From: JABMOV01 sp964344305
Lineage (GTDB): Bacteria; Fidelibacterota; Marinisomatia; Marinisomatales; JABMOV01
NCBI GenBank assembly: GCA_964344305.1
Contig: CAYFMT010000030.1
Span: 1 to 16,841, forward strand
Length of the DNA: 16,841 nt
Direction: 5' to 3'
Position 1 is the first letter of the stretch; every line of letters begins with the position of its first letter. Below are positions 16,063-16,841 of the stretch, in pieces. The position numbers and the translations under genes are program-made. The notes under the pieces are model-generated. The model ran no database searches. It saw nothing but the letters and a program-made list of their open reading frames with translations, and had not been told where the DNA came from.

Positions 16063-16078
16063 GATGCATAACTTCCTT

Positions 16079-16645
16079 TTATGGTAGAATTACCTGATCA
16101 ATTACATTAATTATCCCATTGGATGTCGGCACAGATGCCAATACCTTAATCCCATGAATGAATACATCATCTCCAGTTGCAGTAACCTCAAGATAATCGC
16201 CTGTTGCCATATAGAGTTTCCTTCCCTTTCTGGCTTCTTTCTTCAGCTTTTCAATATCGAAAGATCCTGGAGCAGCATGACGGGTCAATATGGTTGTCAG
16301 GTCACCAACATTTTCTGGTCTAAGTAGTGTTTCTACAGTTCCAGGAGGCAGCTTATCAAATGCCGCGTTTACGGGTGCAAAAACAGTTAGTGGGCCTGCA
16401 TTTGATAACACATGCTCTATACGTGCCGCCTGAACTGCAGCAACTAGTGTGGAATGATCTTTTGATCCAATAGCTACTTTCAAGATATCTTTGTTCGACA
16501 CGTCATCAATGACGCTTGCTTGACCTAGAGGTGTGTTGTCCGGTAAATCTGTGACGTTACCTGCTGAAGAACCATCTCCAGAATTACAGGCACTAAACAG
16601 TATAATGATGAGGAAAGCTGGAACAGTTTGCATGAAGCGATTCAT
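16079..16645 (-). CDS. Fasciclin-domain lipoprotein, first gene of the nos operon
   Basis: A 188-residue protein. The signal peptide ends in a lipobox (ILFSAC, C20), followed by a Ser/Gly/Asn linker and one fasciclin (FAS1) domain, about 50-188. The domain's two hallmarks are seen: the H1 region PLTVFAPVNAAFDKLP and the H2 end GIINVIDQVILP. FAS1 domains mediate adhesion or protein-protein contacts; the family is not known as a core nos component. Here it has the strongest ribosome site of the cluster (AGGAGG, 6 bp before the ATG), no terminator after it, and only 16 bp to the cytochrome gene, so it is co-expressed with cytochrome c and NosZ. A scaffold role on the membrane surface is my inference. 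Confidence 0.92.
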   Translation of the reverse strand: MNRFMQTVPAFLIIILFSACNSGDGSSAGNVTDLPDNTPLGQASVIDDVSNKDILKVAIGSKDHSTLVAAVQAARIEHVLSNAGPLTVFAPVNAAFDKLPPGTVETLLRPENVGDLTTILTRHAAPGSFDIEKLKKEARKGRKLYMATGDYLEVTATGDDVFIHGIKVLASVPTSNGIINVIDQVILP

Positions 16646-16691
16646 TGGTTCCTCCTAATATGGTTTGGGTTTCATTTGCAGAAGAATCTTC

Positions 16692-16717
16692 TATTTAAGA
16701 ATTAAGGCTCTTAAATA
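16692..16717. promoter_or_regulatory. Inverted repeat in the nos operon leader
   Basis: Perfect 9-bp arms TATTTAAGA (16692-16700) and TCTTAAATA (16709-16717) surround 8 bp. The repeat lies 47 bp upstream of the fasciclin start, so it is probably in the promoter or the untranslated leader. It does not fit the FNR/CRP or NsrR consensus as I know them. It is a candidate operator; AT-richness raises the chance of coincidence. Confidence 0.4.
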
Positions 16718-16740
16718 TATGAATAATTTATGTGTAAGTC

Positions 16741-16770
16741 TTTTAAATCTTTCGGACTTTTCATTTAAAA
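16741..16770. promoter_or_regulatory. Second inverted repeat and weak promoter upstream of the nos operon
   Basis: Arms TTTTAAAT (16741-16748) and ATTTAAAA (16763-16770) are perfect over 8 bp with a 14-bp centre. On the minus strand, TTGACC (16788-16793) and TTTAAA (16764-16769), 18 bp apart, make a weak sigma70-like promoter whose -10 falls inside one arm. A regulator binding here could block the promoter. The pattern is seen; its use is inferred. Confidence 0.3.
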
Positions 16771-16818
16771 AGTTAAGGTGTACTTCTGGTCAAGTCCAAA
16801 AAGTTCTGTAAAAGTGCA

Positions 16819-16841
16819 TTAGGCAGCCACAGTTTTCTTGG
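16819..16841 (-). CDS. Possible C-terminal end of an upstream gene (partial)
   Basis: On the minus strand the last bases read Lys-Lys-Thr-Val-Ala-Ala then TAA (stop at 16819-16821). Such an ending is plausible for a protein terminus, but seven codons cannot prove a gene. If real, it would be co-oriented with the nos operon and end 174 bp before it. Confidence 0.2.

Overview
The window looks like a chromosomal segment of a moderately AT-rich, Gram-negative anaerobe or facultative anaerobe. Several features suggest the FCB group (Bacteroidota, Ignavibacteria, Marinimicrobia or relatives): a clade II (Sec-type) nitrous-oxide reductase cluster, many lipobox lipoproteins, a DUF4920 protein, a CsgG-like protein, and a compact type II-C Cas9 whose repeat starts GTTGTGGTTTGC, a form I associate with Bacteroidetes-like II-C loci. 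The phylum is an inference from gene content and no marker gene is present.

Left part (1-4875): a complete type II-C CRISPR-Cas locus. Five identical 36-bp repeats (the array runs off the left edge) are followed by cas2, cas1 and cas9, all on the minus strand with overlapping ends. Just upstream of cas9, on the opposite strand, I find the tracrRNA: an anti-repeat, a small GGGAT/ATCCC hairpin and a GC-rich terminator. Base pairing with it shows that the array is read left to right, towards cas2. There is no csn2 or cas4.

Middle (4952-9739): three translationally coupled plus-strand genes (DUF4920 exported protein, PepSY-type membrane protein, PAP2 phosphatase) converge on a CsgG-like exported protein. 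Divergent from that is a second plus-strand operon: an unrecognised 110-residue protein overlapping an ABC-2 type exporter (ATPase plus permease, YadG/YadH-like). The divergent promoter region holds nested inverted repeats.

Right part (9747-16645): a minus-strand nitrous-oxide reduction cluster, read right to left as fasciclin-domain lipoprotein, cytochrome c lipoprotein, NosZ, a NosB-like membrane protein, NosL, NosD, NosF and NosY. NosZ reduces N2O to N2, the cytochrome is the likely electron donor, and NosL/D/F/Y supply and mature the copper centres. NosZ, the cytochrome, NosL and the fasciclin protein each carry a lipobox cysteine, so the periplasmic machinery is probably membrane-anchored. 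A strong hairpin after nosZ probably limits expression of the accessory genes. No nosR or nosX is seen here. The upstream 195 bp carries two AT-rich inverted repeats that may be operators.
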